Origin: Rhizopus arrhizus
Lineage: Eukaryota > Mucoromycota > Mucoromycetes > Mucorales > Rhizopodaceae
Assembly (NCBI GenBank): GCA_024220505.1
Contig: JAKZZE010000034.1
Location: forward strand, 372,001 to 436,000
DNA length: 64,000 nucleotides
Reading direction: 5' to 3'
Numbering within the stretch: position 1 is the stretch's first letter; every line of letters starts with the position of its first letter. A model generated the notes under the pieces. It was not told the DNA's origin, did no database searches, and saw only the letters and a program-made list of their open reading frames with translations. Position numbers and translations under genes: made by a program. Shown here one piece after another: positions 28,261 through 41,399 of this stretch.

Positions 28261-29157
28261 TTTTGATTGATTAGATCTAGACTAGAAAAAAAGTTTTTTT
28301 TTTTGCTTTGTTTCTTTTTTGGAAACCTTTCAGGGACAGTCACTTCACGTGACCTGCGAATGATTAATCCCCTCTCTCACTATATCGTTCTTATGATTCT
28401 ATTTTTGCTTCATTCCACTCTTTTGATTAATAAAAGCTTTTAAAAAAACGATTCACGTACAGCTTTACAAGGTAATCGTATACTAGGTGACAGCAACAGC
28501 AATCATGGTAATATCCTTTTTCTGAGATTAAATATAAATACGTAGCTTACTATTGGCTCTCAAACAGAAAGGACAATAAGAATATGAAATTTAAACACTT
28601 TTATCAACAGTTGTGTACATGAATTATGTTTTATACATAGATATCCCTAAATGGTTCAGATAAAATGCATCAAAGGGAATATTGCTTGAGTGTCAACTCG
28701 AAAAAAAATTCATTTCTGTAATGCAATAGAGTGTTTTACTTACCAGCCAAAGTAATCCAGTTGTAAAGGTCTTAAAACAGATGTAAATATGTTAATCAAC
28801 GAGTAAACGTACTAAGAAAAGTGAGAAAAAGGCATATTTATATGTTATTTCGTACTTATTCTATGAAATTCAGGTATCAGTTCAAGTAAATCAAGGTATA
28901 GTGATTAATCTTTATTTATTTACGTGAAATCGACCAGCAAATATTTGAAATATCCACAGTTCAACAGAAGATTGGGCCAACTTCTATAGAGTATTAACAA
29001 CCAAATATACTGTTACTTATTAATTATGCACAGTAAGCCAATATAAGCAAAAATTGTATAATCTGGTGTAACTTTTATTTTAAATTCAGCGGTGCACAAG
29101 TCAAGTCTCTTCCTTTTTTTTTTTTTTTTTTTTTTTTCTTATCTATTTAATAAAGCA
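28261..29157. other. Divergent intergenic region, about 900 bases
   Basis: Between the divergent RIO2 and NMNAT genes. It has a T-run near 28291 and a T27 tract at about 29113-29137 in the NMNAT leader. No RNA gene or ORF is supported. Confidence 0.5.
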
Positions 29158-30232
29158 ATGACTTCACATACTGAAACTAATGACAGCATTCAAGAAAAAT
29201 ATCATTTTCCTAAAGAAAGGCTACCGAATATAATGAAAGGTATATTAAAATAAATAAAAAAGAATAATATTTAGTTTCTTCAATAGACGAAAACAAAACA
29301 CCATTGGTGATTGTAGCTTGTGGTTCATATTCACCTATTACATATTTACATTTAAGAATGTTTGGTAAAAGAAACAAAACAAAAAGAGTATTATTTAACA
29401 ATTAATAGAGATGGCAAAGGATCATTTTCGAGAAAATAAAGAATATGAATTAATAGCAGGTTATTACTCACCTGTATCTGATACATATGCAAAAGAGGGA
29501 TTAACAGAAGCATATCATCGAGTAAACATGTGTCAATTAGCAGTAGACAGTACATCAGATTGGCTTATGGTAGACTCATGGGAGTCACGGCAAAAAGTTT
29601 ATCAAAGAACAGCGGTTGTACTTGACCATTTTGATAAAGAATTAAATCAACCAGGCGGAGGCATAAAAACAGATTCTGGTAAATAATCACAAGCAAATGT
29701 TTTGAATATGAATTCAACATAAATCATAGGTGAAATTAAAAAGATCAAGATTATGTTATTAGCTGGCGGTGATTTAATGGCATCATTTGGACATCCTGGT
29801 GTTTGGACATCTGAAGATGTAAGGGGCACTAATATGATTATATGATTTCTATTGCTAAGTACAAGTAGCTTCATCATATTGTGGGCGGATATGGATGCGT
29901 TATTATAGAAAGAACAGGCACTGATGTTTATGGCTTCTTATTATCCCATGACGTGCTTTATGAACATCGAGTAATTCTTATAAAAAAAAATGATTTCTTT
30001 AGCGCCTCATGTTTTTATTTTATATAGAAAAATGTTGTAATTATTAAACAGTTAATTCATAATGATATTAGTTCAACTAAAGTCAGGTAAATAATGATAA
30101 TAAAAATAGTTTATAGTAGCTTACATAATACATGATAGATTATTTGTTAAACGGGGCATGTCTATCAAGTATCTATTACCTAATCCAGTGATAGACTATA
30201 TTGCTAAACATAGACTTTATTTACCTCAATAA
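29158..30232 (+). CDS. NMA1: Nicotinamide mononucleotide adenylyltransferase
   Basis: Last step of NAD synthesis: joins NMN (or nicotinate mononucleotide) and ATP. About six exons. The nucleotidyltransferase motif reads VACGSYSPITYLHLRMFEMA, joined across an intron at about 29364-29405; it corresponds to the family's GSF(x)PxT/Nx(M/L)HLR. Further motifs: AGYYSPVSDTYAKEGL, MCQLAVDSTSDWLMVDSWES, IMLLAGGDLMASFGHPGVW, VIIERTG, and the ISSTKVR motif split by an intron near 30085. The end IKYLLPNPVIDYIAKHRLY is as in yeast Nma1. The start follows a long poly-T leader. Confidence 0.93.
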
Positions 30233-30378
30233 AAAAAAAAAAAAAGTACTTGCAGTTGTAACAGGTAACAATTGTTGTATTAAAACAAAGTTAGTTGTAC
30301 AATAAAAAAAATCGTATTTTTAAACTTTTTTTCTTTTTTTTTTTTTTTCCCTCAAAAAAAAATTCTTTAATAATAAAA

Positions 30379-31670
30379 ATGGGATCAAGTATTTCACAGT
30401 ATCAAAAGAAAAAGAGAGTTTCTTCATTATCTTCGAAGCAAACACCTAAATATAATACACCGATATCAACAAGATCACCTACTACATCAACAGACAGTGT
30501 AATAGTGAGAGGTAGAAAATATCACAGTGAATCATCTTCAGTTTATTGGTTACCAAATGATGATGAAGAAATGGATAGACTTGTTGGTGTAATACCATTG
30601 ATAATAATTTAGAAAAAGAGGTACTTATTCTTTTATATAGCAACATTTTGCTTTAAAAACATTACTTGAAGGGTAAATAGGAGAAGATGAAAAAAAAAAA
30701 AAAAAAAAAAATAGAGTTTATTAAAATATAGAATAGAAATATACCAAAAGAAGCACTTGATCATATTGATCTTGACAAAGGAGTGAAGATATTAGATTTA
30801 GGTTGTGGACCGGGAACTTGGATTATGGTAATTTTTATATAACAAGAGGAAATGTTAATAATGTGAATAGGATATGGCTACAGAATATCCAAATAGTGAA
30901 TTTATTGGGATTGATATGTGTGATATATTCCCAAATAATATCAGGCCAGTCAATGTTACATTTAAAATAGTCAATATATTAGAAGGATTACCATTTGAAG
31001 ATAATACGTTTGATATGGCCAACCTTACTCTCTTTATATTAGCACTCAAAAAGGATCAGTGGATTCCACTATTAAAAGAAATCAAGCGTGTTATTAAACC
31101 AGGTGGGTTATTTTTATCAAGAGAAGTAAGCATGCTTGTAAGTAATAGATAATAATATGTAGAATATATTTAACAATCAGTAGCTTTATGGAAATGAGTT
31201 TATACAATGGGCAAGTCAAGTGTGTAAGTTGAAGTGTATATTATCATTTTATTCTAATATGCTCTTGGTAGTTACAGAGAGGTTAATTGAACGTGATCAA
31301 GAACCTTGTATTGCAGATAAAATGAAAGAATTTATCCAAAATACAGGTTTAGAGATAGTTTGCTACACAAAAAAGCATACATACCCTGGTAAGACATGCG
31401 CAAAATAAAAAATACTTGTAAAAAAAAAACACACAAGCCAACAAATGACAATAAATACAAATTGTAGGTCGTCCCGATCATCTTAATCGTGAATTTTTGT
31501 GGGACATTAAAAATATATTCAAAAATTGCCAACCTTTCTTACAAGATCATTTAAATTTGACAAGCCAGCAATATCCTGATTTCTTGGAACAAGTAGTGAA
31601 AGAATGTCAAAAATCACCAGAACCTCGTTGGGATGTGGTATCCATTTTATCTAAAAAAAGTACTGTTTAA
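30379..31670 (+). CDS. SAM-dependent methyltransferase, class I
   Basis: About six exons. The N-terminus (MGSSISQYQKKKR) has Gly2 that could be myristoylated, followed by a Ser/Thr-rich linker and SVYWLPNDDEEMDRL, then the methyltransferase core. Motif I is ILDLGCGPGTWIMDMA, motif II EFIGIDMCDIFP, then FEDNTFDMANLTLFILAL and EIKRVIKPGGLFLSRE. The C-terminal part includes NTGLEIVCYTKKHTYPG and WDVVSILSKKSTV. This layout resembles the many Umta/LaeA-like methyltransferases of Mucorales; the substrate is unknown. It lies 146 bases after the NMNAT gene on the same strand and 27 bases before the convergent GAP gene. Confidence 0.82.
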
Positions 31671-31697
31671 TAATAATTTCCTCTCAGCTCATTCATT

Positions 31698-33151
31698 TTA
31701 CTTTATTAAATTTGAGTTTGCTATCCATAAAGCAAGTAAGCCTATACTTGCACCCAATGTAAAAATGGTGTAAATTTCTTTTTTTCCCAATAGCTGATTC
31801 AATAAGGAATGTTCATGTTCTTCTTTAGCTAAACTAAATTCTATCGGCTTATCATATCTTTCTTCCCGTAAAATTCGTATCACTCGTTCAACTTCTTCAT
31901 TCAAATCACTCATACTTTGCCAGTCTTGTTCAAATCGGTTTACCGCAGAGAATTGATCGAGTGCGATCGTGCTCTTACGCTGTATATCATACACACCGTA
32001 TTTAGTCGATAGTTCCCTTGTCTTTTCGCACATTTTATCAATATCCAAATCGCGTGGGAGCTTTGTCAGAAAACTGTGAACCGTGCTTGTGTCACAATCA
32101 AGAGCCAAGATCCCCTGTCTTCTAGACAATACAACAGCGGCAGCAAAATAAATGACTGTGAACGGATTACAAGTTAAAAATAGATCAAACAATCTGGTTA
32201 TTTGTTCTAGATCGTCAAGGTCATGACTACACCAAGTTATAACCCAAGATAAAGCATAGTATGGTAATACACCTGCCCTATACAATATAAAATAAATTGG
32301 TGGTCTTTCAACTCTTAATTATTTACTCTGTAATAAATTCATGTAATTCATTATCTTCTAAGCGAATAATAGTATCGATTATAGTCAATTGCTTCATGAC
32401 TGGCTCTAAAGAATTAAACATCATGTCCCGTAAATAAAATAAAGACACTCTTTCAATCATTTGACACGCATATTTCTCTCCAAAAAGTAATAAAAATACC
32501 GAACATATATCATGGAATCCCTACCATCTAATTAGCAAAACCTACTGGGGGATTATCCTTATTGTTTACTTGATAATAATGTAGAGAAGGATAGGACCTT
32601 AAGACATGAATAATTATTCTGTGCAATTGTAGCTGTAACCTTGCTTTCTCCTCTTCACTAATATCTACTAATAAATCAGTACCTCTTTCCTCTCTCTCTC
32701 TCTTTATATCATTTCATTCTGTTTATACTTTTTGGGTATGAATTAAAGGATCTAACGACGTCTAGTTTCACTTGTTCTTCATCCTTATGAGGTACTGATA
32801 CAAATTACTTAATAATGCATTATTGTTATTATTATTGTTTGCTTTTACTATTCAAAGAACCCTCCTTTTTAATCTTCCTATCCGAGAAATGTAACAAAAA
32901 CGGCCTAATTATTGTTTACGTGTGCACTTGACGATGTCTTTTTATAACTATTACCATACTCTTCTCCTTACTGGATTATTTATAAATCCAGTGTCTTGCC
33001 CAATCTCTCTTAATAAAGCATAATTTTTTGTACTCAAAGCTTGGTTAATTTTAAAAAGCACCTTAAACTCTTCATTTTCATGTGCTGCTTCTATTCCTTT
33101 GGAATGTCTCTTTTTTGCTTGTTTTCTTTTATATCGTTCCTTTCGCTTCAT
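31698..33151 (-). CDS. TBC-domain Rab GTPase activator, TBC1D20/Gyp8-like, tail-anchored
   Basis: GAP for an early-secretory Rab (Ypt1/Rab1 type in the family). Several exons. N-terminus basic (MKRKERYKRKQAKK). The TBC domain begins at PVRRRVWP. The arginine-finger segment reads VSVPHKDEEQVKLDVVRSF (I/VxxDxxR), and the glutamine-finger segment YYQGFHDICSVFLLLFGEK spans an intron, with YYQ before and GFHD after. Then AGVLPYYALSWVITWCSHD, FDLFLTCNPFTVIYFAAAV. The protein ends with a hydrophobic tail anchor (IFTLGASIGLLALWIANS), as in TBC1D20 and Gyp8. It is head-to-head with the PIG-T gene. Confidence 0.88.
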
Positions 33152-33259
33152 TGTAACGAATTAAAAAAAAAGAAACACAAGAGTTAAGCGATTATAAGTG
33201 TAAGTGTGTGAGAGACAAAAAAAAAAGTCCGCTATACTCTCTTTTTCTTTCTCGTGCAC
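33152..33259. promoter_or_regulatory. Shared 108-base promoter of the TBC GAP and PIG-T genes
   Basis: Two secretory-pathway genes diverge from here with 108 bases between their ATGs. The segment is purine-rich on one side (AAAAAAAAAGAAACAC) and pyrimidine-rich before the PIG-T start. That both promoters are contained here is inferred from the spacing alone. Confidence 0.45.
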
Positions 33260-35158
33260 ATGCGATTACCACAAATAAGTCTTATTCTACTATGCAGTAT
33301 TAATGCGATTAGTGCTCAATTATCAAAAAATGAAGAATATAAAGAAAACCTTAGCTTGAGTCAGCTACCTGATGGTAAACTATTAGCTCACTTTGAATTT
33401 ATAACAAAAGTGAAAAACGTCAAGTCTCCACGTAAGAAATTAAAGATGCCAGAAAATAGAATTAATGTTTTGAAAAGTTCTAGATTATGGATTGTATCCA
33501 AAAGCTATTGGTCAAGTATTAGATGCTCATTCTGTTAGTGAGATGCATCTTTCGTTTACTCAAGGAAGATGGAATCATGAAGAGTGGGGATACCCGCCCA
33601 CTCTATCGTCAGGCACAGGTGTAGAACTTTGGGCATGGATAAAGGATCTTGGCGAGTAAGGCGGATTAATGAGAGAAGTAAATAAAGCTGATAATTATTA
33701 TACATAGAGTAGACACGACTTGGAAAGCATTGACAAATACTTTATCAGGTTTATTCTGTGCATCACTTAATTTTATAGATGAAACAATTACTACAGAACC
33801 TAGACTTAGCTTTCAGTCAAGCAACAAAAAGAATGAGCAGTTGAGATATGGATCTTTACCCCATGAAAACGTTTGTACAGAGAATCTAACGCCTTGGATT
33901 AAATTATTACCTTGTAAAGCAAAGGTAGCGTCTAATTGCAATATCCATAACAAAAAGAGCTCATTCTAGATTATTTAGTCTGGAATATCTGTATTATTAA
34001 ATCCTCACAAGATATATAATTCCAATTTTCATACAATGGCCGTCCATGCAAAATCTATTTGTTCAGTAAGATAAAATCATTCACATTATTTTCTGAGAGT
34101 GAACCAATATGGCATACATAGGATGAATTGTGTAATGAACATGAATTAGAATTGATTCAAACAATCACCACAGTCATGGATCCAGTAAGAGAAACAAGCC
34201 GTAGAGATTGGTCACTTTCCACTGTTTTTGATCGTCAATTGAAAAACGCTTGCCCATTAGCTAAGGAAAGCAAAATAAATGTGGATTTAGATAACGCAGG
34301 CGATCAATACGAATTAAAACCATCAACATACCAGTTGAATAATAATAGTGCCATTTATGATTTAACACAGGAGCTTCTAGATATCAGCATGACATGGCAT
34401 TATGAAAATTCATTCCAATACCGTAAAATTAATAATCTTTTTTTTTTTTTTGCTTATAAAGTATAAATAGCTCTCGAACCCAAAAGGACAACTATTTACG
34501 TATCAAGATATCTCACTGAATACGGACAAGAAAGAGGAGGATTAAAGATTACGATCTATAATAGACACAAAACAGATTCAGTGCCTATTGTGTATTATGA
34601 TTCAATTCCTTGGTACCTCAAACTTTATTTGCACACACTTCAAGTGAATGTCATTGGTAGCGGAAATAAGGATGATGTCATTCAACAGATGTATTATCAA
34701 CCAGCTATTGATCGTAAGAGGCCTAGTACAATTGAATGCGAAATGCTGTTACCTCCTGATTCTATTGTTACCATGACAATGGATTTTGATAAAGTATTCC
34801 TGAAATACACCGAACATAGACCAGATGCTAATAGAGGATTTGATGTTGGGTAAGTATGCAGTATGGCTTATGTCTTTTACTTATCCGTGTATAGATCTGC
34901 TGTGTTAACAACAAAAGACCCTGAACAAAACTTGATGTAAGTTGTTATGAGAAATAGGAAAAAATCTCATTAAACGTATATAATAGGAGAATTTATACAG
35001 ACACGCTACTTGTTGTTTTACCTACACCTGATTTCAGTATGCCTTATAATGTGATTACGTTAACTTGTACTGTCATTGCTTTATTCTTTGGTTCCTTGTT
35101 TAATTTATTAATACGTAATTTTGCCCTTTTAAGTGTAACATCCTCCAATAATAAATAA
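33260..35158 (+). CDS. GPI16: GPI transamidase subunit PIG-T/Gpi16
   Basis: ER membrane subunit of the complex that attaches GPI anchors to proteins. Cleavable signal peptide ([19 protein letters not shown], residues 1-17 after the ATG), then a long lumenal part and one C-terminal membrane segment. Motifs seen: [39 protein letters not shown] (19 residues), [59 protein letters not shown], the late RGFDVG, and [20 protein letters not shown] before the membrane helix. Several introns, one ending at the AG of an A/T-rich tract near 34465. The first intron (around 33410-33480) is less certain. Confidence 0.9.
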
Positions 35159-36670
35159 ATAATGTGGGGTAAAATGAATATGTTTAATTCCCTTTAAGTA
35201 GAAGTATCTCCACAGACATTTAATAGATTATACTCTAAAGGGGTAAACATAGTTTGCATTGATAAACAATATAAATTGATCATATAATCTAGCTCGTGAA
35301 AACTCACATTTACACAGGTAATCATTTTAACTTGATATGATTGTACAGGTTCGACATCATACACATGTATAAATCATTTATCATTCTACTAGTCAATATA
35401 ATTGCAAATAGTCACTTTTAAAGGATAAATTTAGGGGAATATCAGAATACAAAAACTTACTTTTATTAAAATGAAAAGAGAATACATGCCCTATTTATAT
35501 TTCATGAATACAAACCTTTTTTCTTTTCACATGCAATACTAAATGCAAAGACAATCTTTTTGTGTGTACAACAAGTTAAAATGAAAATGGACACAGGAAA
35601 TTAACTTTTATGAAAATGTGTGTAGTACATCAATGCATATAAGGGATCGATCGTAAATGTCTGAGCCCCCTCTTCTTATTGCCTAATTTGAACATTCAAT
35701 TAAAAAAAAAAATGACAAAAGGAAGAAAGAACACAAAACGACCAATAGAAATTTATACAAGAGAACAAAAGTAATATTTAATTATAAAATATGTCATAAA
35801 AATATTTTTTTTTATATTATTACTTTTCTATCTCTTTCTTTTAAAGGAGGTATATTATGCCCTGTCTAAACTTGACCATGCTTGGGACACAAGGTAGGAC
35901 AGTGTAACACTCAAGAATCTTTCCTTTTTTTGCACTGACAGCTTGAAAGAAACTTTCTTTTTCACTCTCTTGTTTTCCCTCCTATTTTCTTGTCATATTT
36001 TACAGTGAAAATATAGGGTTTATTTTTGTTTTTTTTTTTTTAATTTTTGTCTTTTAAAGGTTTTTTTTTCTTTTTTCTGTGTAAAAAAATAAAAGAATAA
36101 AAGCACTCCACAATGAAGCATATATTGTTGTTTACACGTGGATCAACTATTTTCTATTACTTAATTGTCTACTCGTCACTCCCCAAACTGTTTATACCCC
36201 AGTTCCCAATTGATTTACTTGTTTTATAATTGGGGAATCATTTAATATTTTTATTTCTTCTAAGAAAATAAGAAAAAAAAAAGGAGAGCCACATTATAAA
36301 AATTACTATCGTGCCTTTATGTTTGCTTTTTTCTTATTGTTTTCTCATTTTGTTTATGTAGTAAACTAAACATCAGTATGTTTGTGTCAATGCAAATTGA
36401 ATAAATGTAAATTAATGTGACGATTTAAATATCTTTGGTATTTATTGGTGATCTTTTTATTGTTTGTATAAAGACCCGATCGATCACTATAAGCAGTTAA
36501 ATGCTCTCTTTTTCTTTCTCTCTTTCTTTTGTAATTGTAGTTTTCCGACTTACATTAAATTAAACTTTTTTAAAACTTTTTTTTATAAACGTACGCTCTC
36601 ACACATAATTTATTTATTCTTTTTTTTTTTCTTTTTCTTTTTTTTTTTTTCTCCTTTTCTTTTAGAAAAT
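35159..36670. other. Intergenic, 1.5 kb, T-rich before the bHLH gene
   Basis: Long upstream region of the bHLH gene. From about 35880 it becomes strongly pyrimidine-rich (many T runs and CTTT blocks up to 36665), a likely core promoter and leader. No gene seen. Confidence 0.5.
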
Positions 36671-37540
36671 ATGATGAACAGAAAAACGTCTACTTCTTCT
36701 ACTCCACCACAGCATTCAATACCTTTTCCCTACCCTTTATCACGTCAAAGAACCCCTTCTTATCCAAATAGTGCTGCTTACCCTGCTGAAGTAAATGAAA
36801 GGTAAATAAACCCTTTGGCTTTCCTTGTTTCTCACTCTATCATTAGTAGTCAAGAAAAAGACTTGACTTATTTAGCAAAAAGGTCTGCCCATAATGCTTT
36901 GGAAAGACAAAGAAGAGAAGGTCTTAATTCCAAGTTTCAAGAACTGGCTCATGTTTTACCTGCTTTACAACAAGTCAAAAGGCCGAGTAAGAGTATGATT
37001 GTTGCAAAATCCCTCGAATTTGGTAGGAGAATAAAGATATGTTTATAGAACATGTTATTAAACTTGTTTATAGTTTCAACAGCGGAACAAAGAGAACTTG
37101 AATATAAAGATCAATTATCAGCACTTCGTCAAGAAAATGAGCGCCTGTTAAGACAAGCAAATGGGAAAAAAAATGAATCAAGAACACGCAGCTCTTCAAA
37201 AAAGCGACAGCTATCTAATTCTCCCAATCATAAAAAAATAAAATCAGCAGATTCCTTAGAAGGAAATCCTCGTAAAAAGAAAAAGAAAGAGGAAACAACG
37301 AGGAGATCATCCGCGGGTTCTAACAAAACTGTTCTTCAACCAACCCTTCAAACGGACGATCCTACTCCTAATGTCCGTGAAGAACAAGGAAACTTATTGG
37401 AGCAGTCTTCAACACTAACATCCTTTCATCAAGAACAAGATCCATATGGCTATAACATCTTTAACAATGCCTTTTCTTCAAGTATACAACAACAACAGCA
37501 ACAACCAAGTAATGCCGTTACTTTTAATGGTAAGTTTTAA
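36671..37540 (+). CDS. Basic helix-loop-helix transcription factor
   Basis: Short N-terminal Pro/Ser-rich segment, then, across an intron at about 36802-36847, the bHLH domain: RSAHNALERQRREGLNSKFQ, ELAHVLPALQQVKRPSKSMI, VAKSLEFV. The basic region has the H-E-R arrangement (HNALERQRR) of E-box (CANNTG, probably CACGTG) binders. A second intron ends near 37072, then a leucine-rich coiled segment (REELE-like; LEYKDQLSALRQENERLLRQ) that could extend helix 2 as a zipper. A low-complexity basic and Gln-rich tail follows. The end is uncertain: the frame closes at 37540 right after a good donor (GGTAAGT), and splicing to an acceptor near 37600 would add a few residues. Confidence 0.82.
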
Positions 37541-40319
37541 CTTTGTTTTATTAAGAAATTTGATGTAAACCCAAAAAAAAAAGAAGATTTAGATATATTT
37601 TATAATTGGAACAGTAACAAGTACTTTTTTTGATCTATCACTTAGCTATACCCTTTATTTAAACCCACATGCTATTATCAACAAACTATGATGCCTCTTA
37701 TTCACTCTATATTTGTATCCTCTCCTCTCACCATTGATTTGATCTGTAATCCCTTTTTATTGTAAATAAACATTCTATATTTTTATGCCCAGTTAAAAAA
37801 CAGGACCCTCTTTCAAAATAGATACTTCATGTGAATGGATTTAGCAAAACAAACGGTCTTTCTCGTGTTTTTTCTATTTACGGTAATTATCATGTAACAT
37901 TTCAAAATAAGCGTTTTAATTCTGTAAGCGTTTCAATCCTACAAACATCTTTTCTTTTCTCTGACATAAAGGGTACTCATTATAACCATCCTAGAATATA
38001 TCATTGTACTCGTCATATGAAGCATAGATATTTTTACAGCAGAAAGCATAACAGTGAGCGATATGTGGTATTGGCTGAGATGTAATATAGGCAACACAAC
38101 CACTTGTCATTTGAGTAAGAGAGGACATCATAAGTATTGGGTGATAAAGAGCTGTAATGAGAAAAATAAGATGATTTGATTATAAGCTCAGAATCTCATA
38201 CTGTTTCTTACTGAATGTTTTATCTGACATAAGTGACTCATCCTGTTGTACATCATCAAGTCGTTTATTGAAACAAGTCTTTAATCATGACATTGTGTAC
38301 AAGGGTAAGATTCTTGTAGCTAAAAAATTAATTGTGTGGTAGTTAATTTGTTGAACCCATAAATAGAACAAATGACTTGTTTACATTCTTCTGATAGACT
38401 GTAATCTTGTTATATTCTGGTTATTTAAAAAATAGCTTGCTGTGTGAGATATACAGATTGCAATCTTTCCTCTTGTATAACCTTAATTCATTTCAATAGA
38501 TTATAACCGTAAGTCTTTTTATCTTTTAACTTTTCTGCTACTCTTTTCATTTTTTAATAACATTTATTATTCTATTAAACGTAGAATGATGTTTTTATTA
38601 TTTGAAACTTTGTATAAGATCCCACTGTTTCAAGAACTATCAAGAAACCTTTTTTCTTTCATACTATCCCCACTCATATCAATAGCTTACAAAATAGTCT
38701 TACGCAATTAACTTAAATAGTCCTCGCCCCAAAAAAAGCTTATTCGTTTTTTCTCCTGATTTGAAAATCCCCCTTTGACAGAAAAAGACAGGACATGGGA
38801 ACAATTATGTTATACAACTGTTTGTTATTCTGTTTTACCATAGCACAAACCCACTCCACATTTCTCTTTTTTATACAAAAGTATTATTAAAAAATCATAT
38901 CTAACATCTCCCTTTTTTCACTAAATAGGAATGAATCTTCATTTTACACAAAGGAGACCATGTCAACTTAGTAAAGCTTTCAAACCTGCTGCGACCCCCT
39001 TTCTCTATTTTTTATTATCCACTACTTTCAGATTAATTTGTTACAGCCTTCAATTTATCTCTAATTACTGAAAATAGAAAAATGCTAAGCATACCTAATT
39101 CTTTCCCCCTGAAGAAAAAAAAAGTGCAGCCTGATCGTCCCCTTATTATTTTCTGGTGCTTTCCTTAGCAAAAGTACCCAAAAAAGAAAGAACGATTTAT
39201 GCATCGTTCTACTTGCTCCTCCGTCATAAAGAAGCTTTTTAAACATCAAATCAGTATGTAATGCTTCTTTATGCAAATGAACCTCCAAGAGGAGGCTTGG
39301 TAAATCTATGTTTGACTTGAGGATTTATTGAGATTTGAGGTGAATAAGATAACAAAAGAGGAGAAAGAAAAAGAGTTCAGTGAAGAAGGGAAAACGTGCT
39401 GTATATCTTTTATTTGAATTCATGCCGACTGATGACTTGATTTATCAGTGATAAATTATATATTTTTAAGCTTTAACATTCTCAGCTCAAATATGGTAAA
39501 TGAAACTATAATGAGTTTTTGCTGTATTTACCACAAAAGATTTCAATCTGCTTTATTGTACGTTTCTGAATTTTAAGCTCGTAAAAACATTTATCCGAAT
39601 GTATGTATTCTCGTTTTAAAAAAGATTTTTGTCTGTTTAAAAAATAAATGGTATCTTATATTGATCCCTTGTTGCTAAAATATTTATCAGAATGTATTAC
39701 CTTTTTTTTTCGCTTATTTTTGATGAAAAGAAATAAAATAAATGGTTAAATAGATTAGAAAGAATGGGATGACATGATTGACAGATTGCATTACCTTGTC
39801 TTGTGTTACATTTATGCTGAGTACAATGTACTACAATCAACTGATTTTAAACCATGTATTTTTTCATTTAAAAACTTATCCAAAAAAAGAAATTTGTTTG
39901 GTCAAAAAAAAAAAAAAAAAACATTCTGAATTGCTCACTTTACGGAAACAAGTCTACTCTTCAGCGCCTTTACTAGTTTTTAGTCATACGATTTTTTCAC
40001 AAGGACAGTAGAAGCAATATTTTATATGAAGTTCGTGATTAAGCAACAAGTTTTATTGATAATCCCATCCACTTGATTGGTTAATTTAACAAACATCTGC
40101 AAATCTATTAAGAATAAAAACTTGATTTTGAGACACTATTATGAAGGAAGCATCAATGAAGGAAGGTTTACACAGTACAATATATACATAGAAAAAGAGC
40201 GCTAGGAACTTTTATTTTCTAGCAGAAAATTTTACAAAAAAGATGCTGCTAATTTTAATATGAAACTGCGTGCAAGTGAAAACAAGTATATAATAAGAAT
40301 CTTGAAAAAAAAAAGAATA
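37541..40319. other. Gene-poor AT-rich DNA after the bHLH gene
   Basis: 2.8 kb without a gene I can support. An 84-codon frame at 37831-38085 begins at GTG and has no domain; a 67-codon minus frame at 39085-39288 is also featureless. Homopolymer runs include A18 near 39905-39920. Confidence 0.5.
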
Positions 40320-41290
40320 TTACATTGGGTTTATGGTCAAGCAGTTCTTGAATCTAGCAGCTGAGTATCTATGAAATCCTTGAAGGTTGCTCAAAAGGAT
40401 TTTGTTGTATGCATTCCCAATTCTAGTTGATGGTGGTTTTTCCTGCAAAAACTCTTCTCTTTTAAACTTACTTTTACATGCTGACCAAAGCTGTTTCAAT
40501 CGGATTGAGCTCAGAGAAATCTCTTTAAACAGCCATACATTGTAGCGGTCACAATTTAACAACTTAAAAAAGACTTAATGGAAAGCTTCTTTGTTTCTCT
40601 CCTTTTTTTAGTTTCTTCATTTGATTCAGATGCTTCACCAAAAGATAAACCTTCTAGTGCTGATACGTTAGTTGCTTCTTTACCGTCTTTGCTTTACCGT
40701 GCTCAGATATGAAGTAACGCATCTCCTTTGGCAACAAACAAGCTTTCAGTGTCTCTTTGGACATATGGAAAACAGCAATAGCATGTCTCTTATTTGCATG
40801 AGCTCTGGTGTTTGATCTAACTGGCATGATGAATAGCAAACTTGGAATATCAAGCGTCAAATCCCATTTCGTCTACAAGCTGGGATACTGGCCAAATGCT
40901 CAATAGCATATTCAAGAGCGCTTTTTTGAACAAAAAGGTATTGAAAAATGTTGATAGATGAAGTTGACAACATTTTAAATATTGTTGCCAATGAAAGCAT
41001 ATAAGGTAATTGATAAATCAAAAACATGTATCGAGGTGTGATTGCTGCAATAGATGGTTGTTTAAATAATTCGGCACGAGTGACCAGTTGTTTATCAATA
41101 AAAGGAAAGCTGTCAATAGCAAATCTCCAATGGGCACGCCAGATAACGGAAAGCACACAGCAGCTAAGAGTTGTTTTTTTTTTTTTTTTTATTATATGAT
41201 ATTACTGAAAATAAAGCGCGGCTTGAAAGTTTATAACCACATCCTCCATCGTCGCTACGGCAACTTGACTATTCTTAACAATTAACAAAT
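40320..41290. other. Unassigned relic-like region
   Basis: The minus strand carries several consecutive open stretches (40320-40562, 40654-40860, 40857-41156) with more balanced composition than the flanks. I could not recognise a domain on either strand. It adjoins the pseudogene at 41.3 kb and may be part of the same or another decayed insertion. A T19 run sits near 41172-41190. Confidence 0.3.
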
Positions 41291-41399
41291 GCCAAGAAAC
41301 AACATAACCATCAACATTGAAAGCAATAACTCACCCGGAATTTCTACCCCTAATCATAAAAGATCTAAAGGAGAGTCGAAAGGAAAATAAAGCAAACGC

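Noticed and set aside
35281..35370. GGTTCGACATC, like a tRNA B box
   Set aside because: No A box at the right distance and no cloverleaf could be built.
37831..38085. 84-codon frame after the bHLH gene
   Set aside because: Begins at GTG, has no domain, and no splice link to the bHLH gene could be made.
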